A stretch of 64,000 nt of DNA from an uncultured Paludibaculum sp. GTDB taxonomy: Bacteria; Acidobacteriota; Terriglobia; Bryobacterales; Bryobacteraceae. The notes beneath the pieces were generated by a model. That model searched no databases. It was not told the origin of the DNA and saw only the letters and a list, made by a program, of their open reading frames with translations. Position 1 is the first letter of the stretch. Every line of letters begins with the position of its first letter. The DNA is taken from NCBI RefSeq assembly GCF_963665245.1, contig NZ_OY762268.1:1116001-1180000 (forward strand). Reading direction: 5' to 3'. Both the position numbers and the translations under genes were made by a program. Shown one piece after another: positions 43,764 through 50,130 of this stretch.

Positions 43764-44795
43764 TCAGATCGCCATCCCCAACCCAACCAGATTCGCCGCG
43801 ACGATGATGATCAGCATTCCTATCCACAGGATCACGATCGGCCGCCGGTTCACCCGGGCCCACTCGCCCAGCGCCAGCCCGACCAGCCCGCCGAACAGCA
43901 CATACCCGCTCATGTGCAGCATCCAGTTCACGTACGACAGGTTCTGCGGAATATTCGCGGCGCCCCAGGCATAGAAGAAGAACTGGAGGTACCACATGGT
44001 TCCACCGGTAGCCGCCAGCAGGCCGTTCCTGAGATTGACACTCATCGACTGCGAACAATCAGCGCGGAACGAGAGATCGCTCTTCAGCGCCAGCCGCCCG
44101 ATGCAGTATGCGAAGTTGACCAGCGCACCGCCGCCCATGATGATGACGTAGCTCGGCAGCGCCGCATACAGCGGATCCACACCCAACTGCAACGCTGCCT
44201 GTTCGATCGGCTTCGAGGCATCGATCGCAAACGACATCCCGGAAGAAAAGAACCCGCACATCAGCGCCAGCAGCAACCCCTTCTTCAGGTCGAACTCCGC
44301 CGCGGTGACGCCCAACTGCTCTTCTTTCTGATGGCCCGCGTACGTCACAACGGCCACGCCCACCAGCGCGACCAGGATGCCCGCCAGCGTCACCAGTCCG
44401 TTGTTCGACGTGAACAGGAAGAGGAACTGCCCGTGCAGAAACGGCGGCAGCAGCGTACCCACAACCAGGGTCGTGCCGATCGCGATCCCGATGCCGAGCG
44501 ACATCCCCAGATAGCGCATCGTCAGCCCGTAGTTCACGTTGCCGACACCCCACATACAGCCGAACAGGAAGGCCTTGAGGACGACGCTCGAGTCCAGCGC
44601 GGCATAGAACGCCCGGAAATCGGGCAGCAGAAAGAAGCTCACTGCAATGGGGAGCAGCACCCAGGAGAAGATCCCGGCCACGGCCCAGGTGGTCTCCCAG
44701 GACCATTTCTTCACCTTGCCAATCGGAGCATAAAAAGAGGCGGCCGACGCGGCGCCCACCATGTGCCAGCCAATGGCGCTAACAATCGAATTCAC
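43764..44795 (-). CDS. rhaT: RhaT-like L-rhamnose/proton symporter
   Basis: A 343-residue inner-membrane protein with ten predicted spans. The start IVSAIGWHMVGAASAASFYA and KVKKWSWETTWAVAGIFSW, then GCMWGVGNVNYGLTMRYLG and SGYVLFGGLVGLALGEWARV, match the RhaT group of the drug/metabolite transporter superfamily. The GTG at 44795 is supported by AAGGAG 5 nt upstream; a frame extension to 44879 has no family similarity. Substrate L-rhamnose is by family, though related deoxy sugars are possible. Confidence 0.9.
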   Translation of the reverse strand: MNSIVSAIGWHMVGAASAASFYAPIGKVKKWSWETTWAVAGIFSWVLLPIAVSFFLLPDFRAFYAALDSSVVLKAFLFGCMWGVGNVNYGLTMRYLGMSLGIGIAIGTTLVVGTLLPPFLHGQFLFLFTSNNGLVTLAGILVALVGVAVVTYAGHQKEEQLGVTAAEFDLKKGLLLALMCGFFSSGMSFAIDASKPIEQAALQLGVDPLYAALPSYVIIMGGGALVNFAYCIGRLALKSDLSFRADCSQSMSVNLRNGLLAATGGTMWYLQFFFYAWGAANIPQNLSYVNWMLHMSGYVLFGGLVGLALGEWARVNRRPIVILWIGMLIIIVAANLVGLGMAI

Positions 44796-45235
44796 TCGGT
44801 CTCCTTTTCGACCTCGATCCCACGGCCCGGGCACCCACACCGGATGCTCGATCGCGGCAGATCGCAACAAGATCGTCACAAGCCAAGCAACTACATTACT
44901 TCATTGCGCTGGCCCGGCTGTCTCCGACCCCAAGCAGCCCGCGGGAGCCCCGGTCGTTCGTCTGAGTCTCGGAGATCCTCGCCCCTCCGTCACCGGGTAT
45001 TCGCCCAGCCCGCATCACCGCCACTGGCAAGGTCGTGGCGCTCCACCAGCAAACCAATCCGGCCCGAAACAGACAAATGGGGCGCACTCGCTTCAAAGCG
45101 CGAGTCGCCCCATGTCGACAATCCAGTCGCTGGACGAAAGACCAATACGACTTCTCTCTCTCTCGTGTTTCACGAGTTGCGGCGGCGTCAGCGGACCGCC
45201 CTGCCCGACCTCGTGTCCCACCCGGCGCCGAGCAG
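44796..45235. other. Intergenic stretch: rhaT leader and downstream region of the DUF3455 gene
   Basis: About 440 bp with no supported gene. It includes the Shine-Dalgarno of rhaT, a minus-strand terminator at 45066-45113 and a CT-rich run (about 45152-45165). Frames crossing it are low-complexity and lack starts with ribosome sites. Confidence 0.5.
45066..45113 (-). terminator. Strong intrinsic terminator downstream of the DUF3455 gene
   Basis: ATGGGGCG (45077-45084) pairs with CGCCCCAT (45106-45113) and ACTCGC (45086-45091) with GCGAGT (45100-45105), a 14-bp stem with one bulged base and an 8-nt loop. On the minus strand it is followed by TTTGTCTGTTT. It lies 123 bp after the DUF3455 stop. 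Confidence 0.7.
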
Positions 45236-45871
45236 TTACTGCGTCTTGGTCGCCTTATAGAAGAAGTAGTCGGCGGTATACGGCACCAGTGCCGTGGCGC
45301 CAACATTCCCGACGCTGCTGCAACCGGCCACCGGCGCGATGCCGCCCGCGGTATTCAGGCGCTGTACGAAGGTCGTATGTGCAAGCAGATCGCCTCCATT
45401 CGGCCCACGCTCCGTCCCGACGGCCTCCAGCCGCAACCAGGGGATGGCTCCGGGCGCAACGAAAGCCGGGTCCGAAGAAATGACCACAGCCTTGGCCCAC
45501 ACGGCGCTGGTGTCAATCGAACCCTGCCATGTGGCTCGTGGCGTGCTGGCTTCGTCCGGATTGGGACTCAGAAAGTGGGTGATGATCTGCTGGTGAAAAT
45601 CGATGGAACCCAGTTTGAGGTCGAAGAACAACGTGGCCTGCGGCGCCACGAACTTCCAATCGAAGCCGCTGGTCGCAGGCAGGCAGATGTAGCTCTGGGT
45701 GCCTTGGGCGCGGCCCTTCAGAAACAATGTGTTGCCGGCCGGGACCTGAATATCCGTAGGGACGGGCGGCACCTTGGCCGAATCCAGGCCCGTCTGCGCC
45801 AGGGCTGCTGACGAATCGAGCGCCACAGCCAGGGCGCCGGCCATCGCCAGGTATCGAAATACAGTCGTCAT
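45236..45871 (-). CDS. Exported DUF3455 protein
   Basis: A 211-residue protein with a signal peptide (TVFRYLAMAGALAVALDSSA, ending ALAQ). DUF3455 blocks include VPAGNTLFLKGRAQGTQSYI, SSDPAFVAPGAIPWLRLEAV, TTFVQRLNTAGGIAPVAGC and VPYTADYFFYKA. The family occurs in many soil bacteria and in fungi and has no assigned function. The ATG at 45871 has GGAG 5 nt upstream; an extension to 45946 lacks family similarity. A strong terminator lies downstream. Confidence 0.88.
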   Translation of the reverse strand: MTTVFRYLAMAGALAVALDSSAALAQTGLDSAKVPPVPTDIQVPAGNTLFLKGRAQGTQSYICLPATSGFDWKFVAPQATLFFDLKLGSIDFHQQIITHFLSPNPDEASTPRATWQGSIDTSAVWAKAVVISSDPAFVAPGAIPWLRLEAVGTERGPNGGDLLAHTTFVQRLNTAGGIAPVAGCSSVGNVGATALVPYTADYFFYKATKTQ

Positions 45872-46073
45872 TCTGCTCCTCTTCAGCTTGTCTAGATTTG
45901 CGTAGCGCGTTACCGGCCGCGGTCTGACCGAAGCCACGCGCCCCACCGGTGCATGCGAGATCGGAGCTGGAAGTTGGCGGCCTCCTCAAAAGATCGTTAC
46001 GCCTGTAACATCAAGTGCCCACCTGTCAAGAAATGTACACCGTCCACGACGCGCCTTTCCCGGGACAACCTGA

Positions 46074-46107
46074 TAAAAAGACGGGGCGCGGCTAGAAAGT
46101 CAGCCCC
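46074..46107 (-). terminator. Probable intrinsic terminator of the disrupted outer-membrane protein gene
   Basis: On the minus strand GGGGC (complement of 46103-46107) pairs with GCCCC (complement of 46083-46087), and GTC followed by TTTTT comes next. The stem includes the gene's stop codon region (46092-46094). Confidence 0.5.
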
Positions 46108-46503
46108 ACTAGGAATTCGAACTGATTCTTCCTGCCTCGAAATTCCGGTTGAAAGTCCTTGGCCGGCCATCGCGTGTATCGAAACTCAGGAGAGATCCGG
46201 ATGGGGCCGAAGGCCAGCCGGATACCGGCCGCGACAACCCCTCCGTTCGAACTGCTGGCCGGCTCCCGCAAGAGATCGTTGAGTTTGCGATACGTCCAGC
46301 CTCCCCCAACGTAGGGCCTGAACCCGACCCCTGGGAACCGATACTTCGCCAGAACCGGGAAGTCCCAAAGCCCATCGTGGAACTCCGTCGTCCCTCGCGC
46401 GGGATAGCCGACGCCAACCCGCCGGTAGAGCGCGTCCAGCTCAACTCCCAGGCCTTTCGGCAGGTCAAGCTCCACCATTGGACCGAGGGTCCAAAAGGAG
46501 GAA
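46092..46503 (-). pseudogene. C-terminal fragment of an outer-membrane beta-barrel protein split by an insertion sequence
   Basis: The fragment reads SSFWTLGPMVELDLPKGLGV, then ELDALYRRVGVGYPARG, YRFPGVGFRPYVGGGWTYRK and ends EFLVGLTF with a terminal Phe, typical of small eight-stranded outer-membrane barrels. It is the continuation of the N-terminal fragment at 47996-48190. Removing the insertion sequence and one 17-bp duplication joins the two in frame to give a 186-residue protein. Confidence 0.88.
46487..46503. repeat. 17-bp target-site duplication, left copy
   Basis: GGGTCCAAAAGGAGGAA, identical to 48025-48041, directly abuts the left end of the insertion sequence. It encodes part of SSFWTL of the interrupted gene, and appears in both gene fragments. 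Confidence 0.92.
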
Positions 46504-46529
46504 TGTCGGTAGTAAGTCAATCTGTCCGC
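46504..46529. repeat. Terminal inverted repeat, left end of the insertion sequence
   Basis: The end starts TGTCGGTAGTAAGT and continues to ATCTGTCCGC. It matches the complement of 48000-48024 at all but a few positions. A second ATCTGTCCGC copy follows at 46544-46553. Confidence 0.85.
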
Positions 46530-46555
46530 TTTTATTCACACACGATCTGTCCGCA

Positions 46556-47944
46556 TCAGTTGACCGCACCCGATGATCCTTTTCTGCTCGCCGAAGGCGG
46601 CTTCCGGGTCTTCGGACGTACCTTTCTCGTCGTCGTCGGGGCGGTGGGAAAGTGGGAATCCCGGCTCGGCGGGATTTCCAAGGGACGGTGGGAGCCGTGG
46701 GAAACCGCCTCGCGGTTTTCCTCGGCTTCCTCGGGCCCGCCTTTTCCACAGTCTTCCTTTCGTGATTGTCGAGTGTCCCGCAATCGTGCGCCCTCGGCTG
46801 TGTAGCGGCCTACCACATGCGGTCCAAATCGGATCGACACCGTTCCATCCAGGTGCTCGTGAATGGTCACTGTGCTCTTCGCCAGGGAGTGGCGGAAACG
46901 GCTCTTCTCCAGTTGCCAGCTCTGGTCGCCGATCGCCACCGTGTTATCCCGATCTACCACGCGCTCAGTCTGCACCGTGAACACCCAGTTCAGATCGGCG
47001 CGCGTCGTCTTCCGAAACGCCGTCCCTGTCTCCTTCGCCTCAACCGTGAACTTCTCGTTGAACTCGCCAATGTAACGTTCGGCCAAGAACTCATTGGCCC
47101 TTTCCGCGGTGGTGATCCCCGCCAGCCGCAACTCCTGTGGCAGTCGGCCCTGCCAGGTCCCGAAGCTCCGCTCTGACCGGCCTCGCGCTTGTGGCGAGTA
47201 GGCCGCGATCATCTGCACGCCCAACTCCTTCATCGCTCGCCCAACCTGCGTCAGACGGCCCTTATCAACCTTCCCGCCCGCTTTCGGCGTCACGAAAAAG
47301 TGGCTGCCCCGGTCGCTGTACAACGCACAGAACAGACCCTTCGACTCAATCACATGCCGCAGGCCCGCCATCACCGTCCGCGTCGATTCCTCCTCCACCA
47401 ACTGTGCGTAGTAGATCTCCTTCGTCGCATCATCCAGGATCACGATCAGGTCATACCATCGCTCATCGCTGAACCACTGGTGCTTGCTCCCGTCGATGTG
47501 CAGCAGCATCCCCGGCAGCGGTCGAGGCTCCCGTCTCCGCCGATGCTTGGCCCGCCTACCCCGCTTGGCCACCAAGCCCGCACCCTGCAGCGCCTTCTGC
47601 ACCCACGTGTAGCTCAGCTGGATGCCGTGTTGCTCGCGCAGCTTCTCGTGAAAGTGCCGCATGTTCAGGTCATAGTAGGTTTCCTGGTACAGCCGCAACA
47701 CCTCCTCCGCCATCGCCAAGGGCACCCTCTTGTCACTCGGCCTGCCTTTCCGCCGGTCGGCCAAGCCCGAATAGCCGTGCTCTTCCAGCCTCTCCCGCCA
47801 GCGTCGCATCGTTCGGTCGCTCACTCCGATGATCTCCGCCGCGCTCCACCATGTGATCTTCTTCGCCATGGCCTTCAGCAGCACTTCTTGTAGCTTCATC
47901 ATCCGCTCCACTTCCGCGGCCGGGCAATCCTTGGGGGCTTCCAC
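46556..47944 (-). CDS. DDE transposase, ISNCY-type
   Basis: A 462-residue transposase. An N-terminal helix-turn-helix (WWSAAEIIGVSDRTMRRWRE, about 32-51) is followed by an integrase-type catalytic core with the first Asp in MLLHIDGSKHQWF, the second in LYSDRGSHFF and a downstream Glu in ARGRSERSFGTWQGRLPQEL. A C-terminal low-complexity, basic tail follows (about 400-462). The start is a GTG at 47944, with internal Met starts at residues 15 and 16. The gene fills nearly all of the element and shows no interruption. Confidence 0.92.
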   Translation of the reverse strand: MEAPKDCPAAEVERMMKLQEVLLKAMAKKITWWSAAEIIGVSDRTMRRWRERLEEHGYSGLADRRKGRPSDKRVPLAMAEEVLRLYQETYYDLNMRHFHEKLREQHGIQLSYTWVQKALQGAGLVAKRGRRAKHRRRREPRPLPGMLLHIDGSKHQWFSDERWYDLIVILDDATKEIYYAQLVEEESTRTVMAGLRHVIESKGLFCALYSDRGSHFFVTPKAGGKVDKGRLTQVGRAMKELGVQMIAAYSPQARGRSERSFGTWQGRLPQELRLAGITTAERANEFLAERYIGEFNEKFTVEAKETGTAFRKTTRADLNWVFTVQTERVVDRDNTVAIGDQSWQLEKSRFRHSLAKSTVTIHEHLDGTVSIRFGPHVVGRYTAEGARLRDTRQSRKEDCGKGGPEEAEENREAVSHGSHRPLEIPPSRDSHFPTAPTTTRKVRPKTRKPPSASRKGSSGAVN

Positions 47945-47999
47945 CTTCCAAGACTCGCCCGCCGCTCTGCTCGAACGGACAGATCACGTGTGAACTCAT

Positions 48000-48024
48000 G
48001 CGGACAGATCACATACTAGCGACA
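48000..48024. repeat. Terminal inverted repeat, right end of the insertion sequence
   Basis: Read inward on the minus strand it starts TGTCGCTAGTATGTG and ends ATCTGTCCGC, the partner of 46504-46529. A second ATCTGTCCG copy lies inside at 47975-47984, mirroring the other end. Confidence 0.85.
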
Positions 48025-48041
48025 GGGTCCAAAAGGAGGAA
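48025..48041. repeat. 17-bp target-site duplication, right copy
   Basis: GGGTCCAAAAGGAGGAA, identical to 46487-46503, directly follows the right terminal repeat. Confidence 0.92.
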
Positions 48042-48360
48042 CGGTCGACGCCGCTGAACGAACCCGATTGCCCTGCTACTTCCGTGATCGACGACGCCGG
48101 AACTCCGGCCTTTATGCCGGGCCGGACGTGAAATTGGGCGACCATTGGCAGAGAAATGGAGAGAACGATAAAGATCAAACGAGCATTCATGCATTCATCG
48201 TAGTCCCGATAATTGAAGGAATCACCTCGACCGGCGAAGGAAGTGATCAGGTGGAGATACCGGAGAACTTGGCGTCGCGTCACTGAAAGGCAAGGAGAGC
48301 CGCCCGCGGCGGATAATCTTGTTTGCCGGCTGAAGCGGCTCTTGCTACTTTTGGCTGTAT

Positions 48361-48753
48361 ATGTGGAAGCCGCTTATTGCCCTCCTTCTGTTCCTCCTGA
48401 CTCTCGCCGTCTCCGCTCCGGTCGCCGCCAAGCTGGAGCCAGCCCCCTCGCCCTACGTTGTCGGAATCCGGCGCAAAGGACCGTCGTGGAGGGCGGACCT
48501 AAACACGCCCGAAGGCCGGAGCATGATCCAGGGGCACATTGCGGTCATCCGCAAGATGGAGGCAACCGGCAAGCTGATCGCCGCGGGTCCCTTCGGCGAC
48601 CCCACGGACCTCCGGGGGCTTCTGCTCTTTCGCAACTGCTCCATCGACGAGGCCCGCCGGATGGCAGCCGAGGACCCGGTGGTGCAAAGCGGCCAGATCG
48701 CCATGGAGTACTACACCTGGATGGCGCCACAGAAGCTCAAGGTTGAGGAATAG
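48361..48753 (+). CDS. Exported YCII-domain protein
   Basis: A 130-residue protein with a signal peptide (LIALLLFLLTLAVSAPVAA, cut near residue 23) and a single YCII-related domain: GHIAVIRKMEATGKLIAAGP, DLRGLLLFRNCSIDEARRMA and DPVVQSGQIAMEYYTW. YCII domains form dimeric ferredoxin-like folds with a His/Asp pair and unknown substrates. Secretion of a YCII protein is less usual than the cytosolic form. A TACTTT hexamer at 48346-48351 might serve as its -10. Confidence 0.85.
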   Translation: MWKPLIALLLFLLTLAVSAPVAAKLEPAPSPYVVGIRRKGPSWRADLNTPEGRSMIQGHIAVIRKMEATGKLIAAGPFGDPTDLRGLLLFRNCSIDEARRMAAEDPVVQSGQIAMEYYTWMAPQKLKVEE

Positions 48754-48831
48754 GCGCGTAGAATACTGCGCCTTCCACAGGACATCGGCGTCCCCCGCGT
48801 CATGGGCCTGTCCAGCGGCGGCGGAGCCGAG

Positions 48832-48860
48832 TTGACCCGATACCCCCCAAAGTCTACAAT
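48832..48860 (+). promoter_or_regulatory. Promoter: TTGACC, 17-nt spacer, TACAAT
   Basis: TTGACC (48832-48837), a 17-nt spacer and TACAAT (48855-48860) make a near-consensus promoter. The ATG at 48867 is 6 nt further with no Shine-Dalgarno. It would drive the four or five genes to 54067. Confidence 0.65.
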
Positions 48861-48866
48861 CTGTTC

Positions 48867-49469
48867 ATGCCGAAGCCGGGGCGCAAGGTCTGGTACCTGC
48901 GCATACACGGATGCGATTACGAGGTCGTTCGGAGGATGGATCTGGAGGCGGAGGAGCGGTTCGTTGAACGGCCCTTTGTGTCCTCAACCACCTTCGATCG
49001 CTGGCTAAAAGAGCCGGTCACGGCCCGCCGTCTGTCCGACATGCTTGCGTCCGTCATGCCCCTGCCCCAACGCAATGCGCTGGAGGACAAGCGCTGGCTC
49101 AGCAGCCGCCTGGACGAAGCCTTCCGCAAAGGCCGCCTGGTCTTGCTCGAGCAGGAGGAAGCACCCGCTCCGGCACCCAGCAGTGGTGGCGGTGGAGGCC
49201 AGAGTCAGACCCAGAACGCTCCGCCCCCCGCGCCACCGGCAGGCGGGGCGGGCGCCGGCGCACCGGCCAAAACCTGGATCGAGTTCAAGCTCGTCGATAA
49301 CAACGATAAGCCCATCGCGAACGAGCGTTACAAGGTGAAACTCACCGATGGCAGTACCAAGGAAGGCCACCTGAGCGCCGGCGGCACCGTGCGCTTCGCC
49401 GGTATCGATCCGGGCAATTGTGACATTTCGTTCCCCGATCTGGACGCGAGGGACTGGACCGCAGCCTGA
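48867..49469 (+). CDS. Hypothetical protein with Pro-rich linker and beta-sandwich C-terminal domain
   Basis: A 200-residue protein without a signal peptide. The N-terminal part (VWYLRIHGCDYEVVRRMDLE) is a small unknown domain; residues about 98-132 are an Ala/Pro/Gly/Gln-rich linker; the C-terminal part (WIEFKLVDNNDKPIANERYK, HLSAGGTVRFAGIDPGNCDI) is a single Ig-like/carboxypeptidase-regulatory-type sandwich. I associate this C-terminal module with genes near contractile-injection spike proteins, but no spike gene is visible here. It is the first gene of a four-gene co-directional unit with a strong promoter. Confidence 0.7.
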   Translation: MPKPGRKVWYLRIHGCDYEVVRRMDLEAEERFVERPFVSSTTFDRWLKEPVTARRLSDMLASVMPLPQRNALEDKRWLSSRLDEAFRKGRLVLLEQEEAPAPAPSSGGGGGQSQTQNAPPPAPPAGGAGAGAPAKTWIEFKLVDNNDKPIANERYKVKLTDGSTKEGHLSAGGTVRFAGIDPGNCDISFPDLDARDWTAA

Positions 49470-49479
49470 GAGAATCACC

Positions 49480-50112
49480 GTGCCCAAGAACCACACAGTC
49501 GTCCAAGCCGACCATATCGCCAAGATCGCCGAGAAGTACCACTTCTTCGACTACACGATCATCTGGGACGATGGCGCCAATGCCGACGTGAAATCGAAGC
49601 GCACCAACCCGAACATCCTGTATCCAGGCGATGTCGTGGTGATCCCGGACAAGACGCCGAAGACCGAGACGCGGCCCACCACGCGCACCTACACCTTCAA
49701 GGTGAAGCCGCAGCCACTGCAAGTCCGGCTGCAGATCTTCGACTACGATGGCGAGCCCGCTGTGGGCGACTTCAAGTTCAAAATCGAAGGTGACTCGGGC
49801 AGCCAGGCGTTGACGGACGGAAAGTTCCGCAAGCCCATCTCGCGAGCCTGGGAAAACGGCTCAATCCGCTTCGACAAATTGAATATCCTCGACATACCGA
49901 TGAAGATCGGCTGGCTCGATCCGGTGGAGTACCAGTCCGGCCAGGTGGCGCGGTTGAACAACCTCGGCTACAACGCCGGCGTGGTGGAGAGTCCCGATGC
50001 CCTGCAGTTCCGGTCGGCCGTGGAAGAGTTCCAGTGCGACAATGGCCTGGACGTGACGGGCACATGCGACGCGGACACCCAGGCGAAGCTGAAAGAGGTT
50101 CACCAGTGCTAG
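49480..50112 (+). CDS. LysM-like and peptidoglycan-binding-domain protein
   Basis: A 210-residue protein without a signal peptide. It opens with a LysM-like module (HTVVQADHIAKIAEKYHFFD, PNILYPGDVVVIPDKTP), has a central beta domain (QVRLQIFDYDGEPAVGDFKF) and ends in a peptidoglycan-binding fold (RLNNLGYNAGVVESPDALQF, LDVTGTCDADTQAKLKEVH). The GTG at 49480 follows the previous stop by 10 bp; an in-frame ATG at 49420 lies inside the preceding gene. Cell-wall binding without an export signal fits delivery by a dedicated injection machine, which is inference. Confidence 0.78.
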   Translation: MPKNHTVVQADHIAKIAEKYHFFDYTIIWDDGANADVKSKRTNPNILYPGDVVVIPDKTPKTETRPTTRTYTFKVKPQPLQVRLQIFDYDGEPAVGDFKFKIEGDSGSQALTDGKFRKPISRAWENGSIRFDKLNILDIPMKIGWLDPVEYQSGQVARLNNLGYNAGVVESPDALQFRSAVEEFQCDNGLDVTGTCDADTQAKLKEVHQC

Positions 50113-50130
50113 CGGCGGAAAGGATGCAAC

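Larger units (their letters stand above)
46504..48024. mobile_element. Insertion sequence, 1,521 bp, ISNCY/IS1202-like
   Basis: The element is bounded by imperfect terminal inverted repeats (46504-46529 and 48000-48024; both begin TGTCG and end ATCTGTCCGC when read inward) and by 17-bp direct repeats. It carries one transposase gene on the minus strand. The long duplication is unusual for insertion sequences but known in the IS1202-type group. Both ends and the transposase appear intact, so it may be active. It interrupts an outer-membrane protein gene. Confidence 0.92.
47996..48190 (-). pseudogene. N-terminal fragment of the split outer-membrane protein
   Basis: From an ATG at 48190 the frame gives a signal peptide (MNARLIFIVLSISLPMVAQF) and the first barrel strand (HVRPGIKAGVPASS), reaches SSFWTL at the duplication, then runs into the insertion sequence for eight foreign codons and stops. 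The remaining part of the protein is at 46092-46503. An opacity-like or OmpW-like role is possible; the ligand is unknown. Confidence 0.85.

Noticed and set aside
43497..45260. 587-residue plus-strand frame opposite rhaT
   Set aside because: Composition is Arg/Pro/His/Gln-rich and low-complexity, typical of antisense to GC-rich coding sequence.
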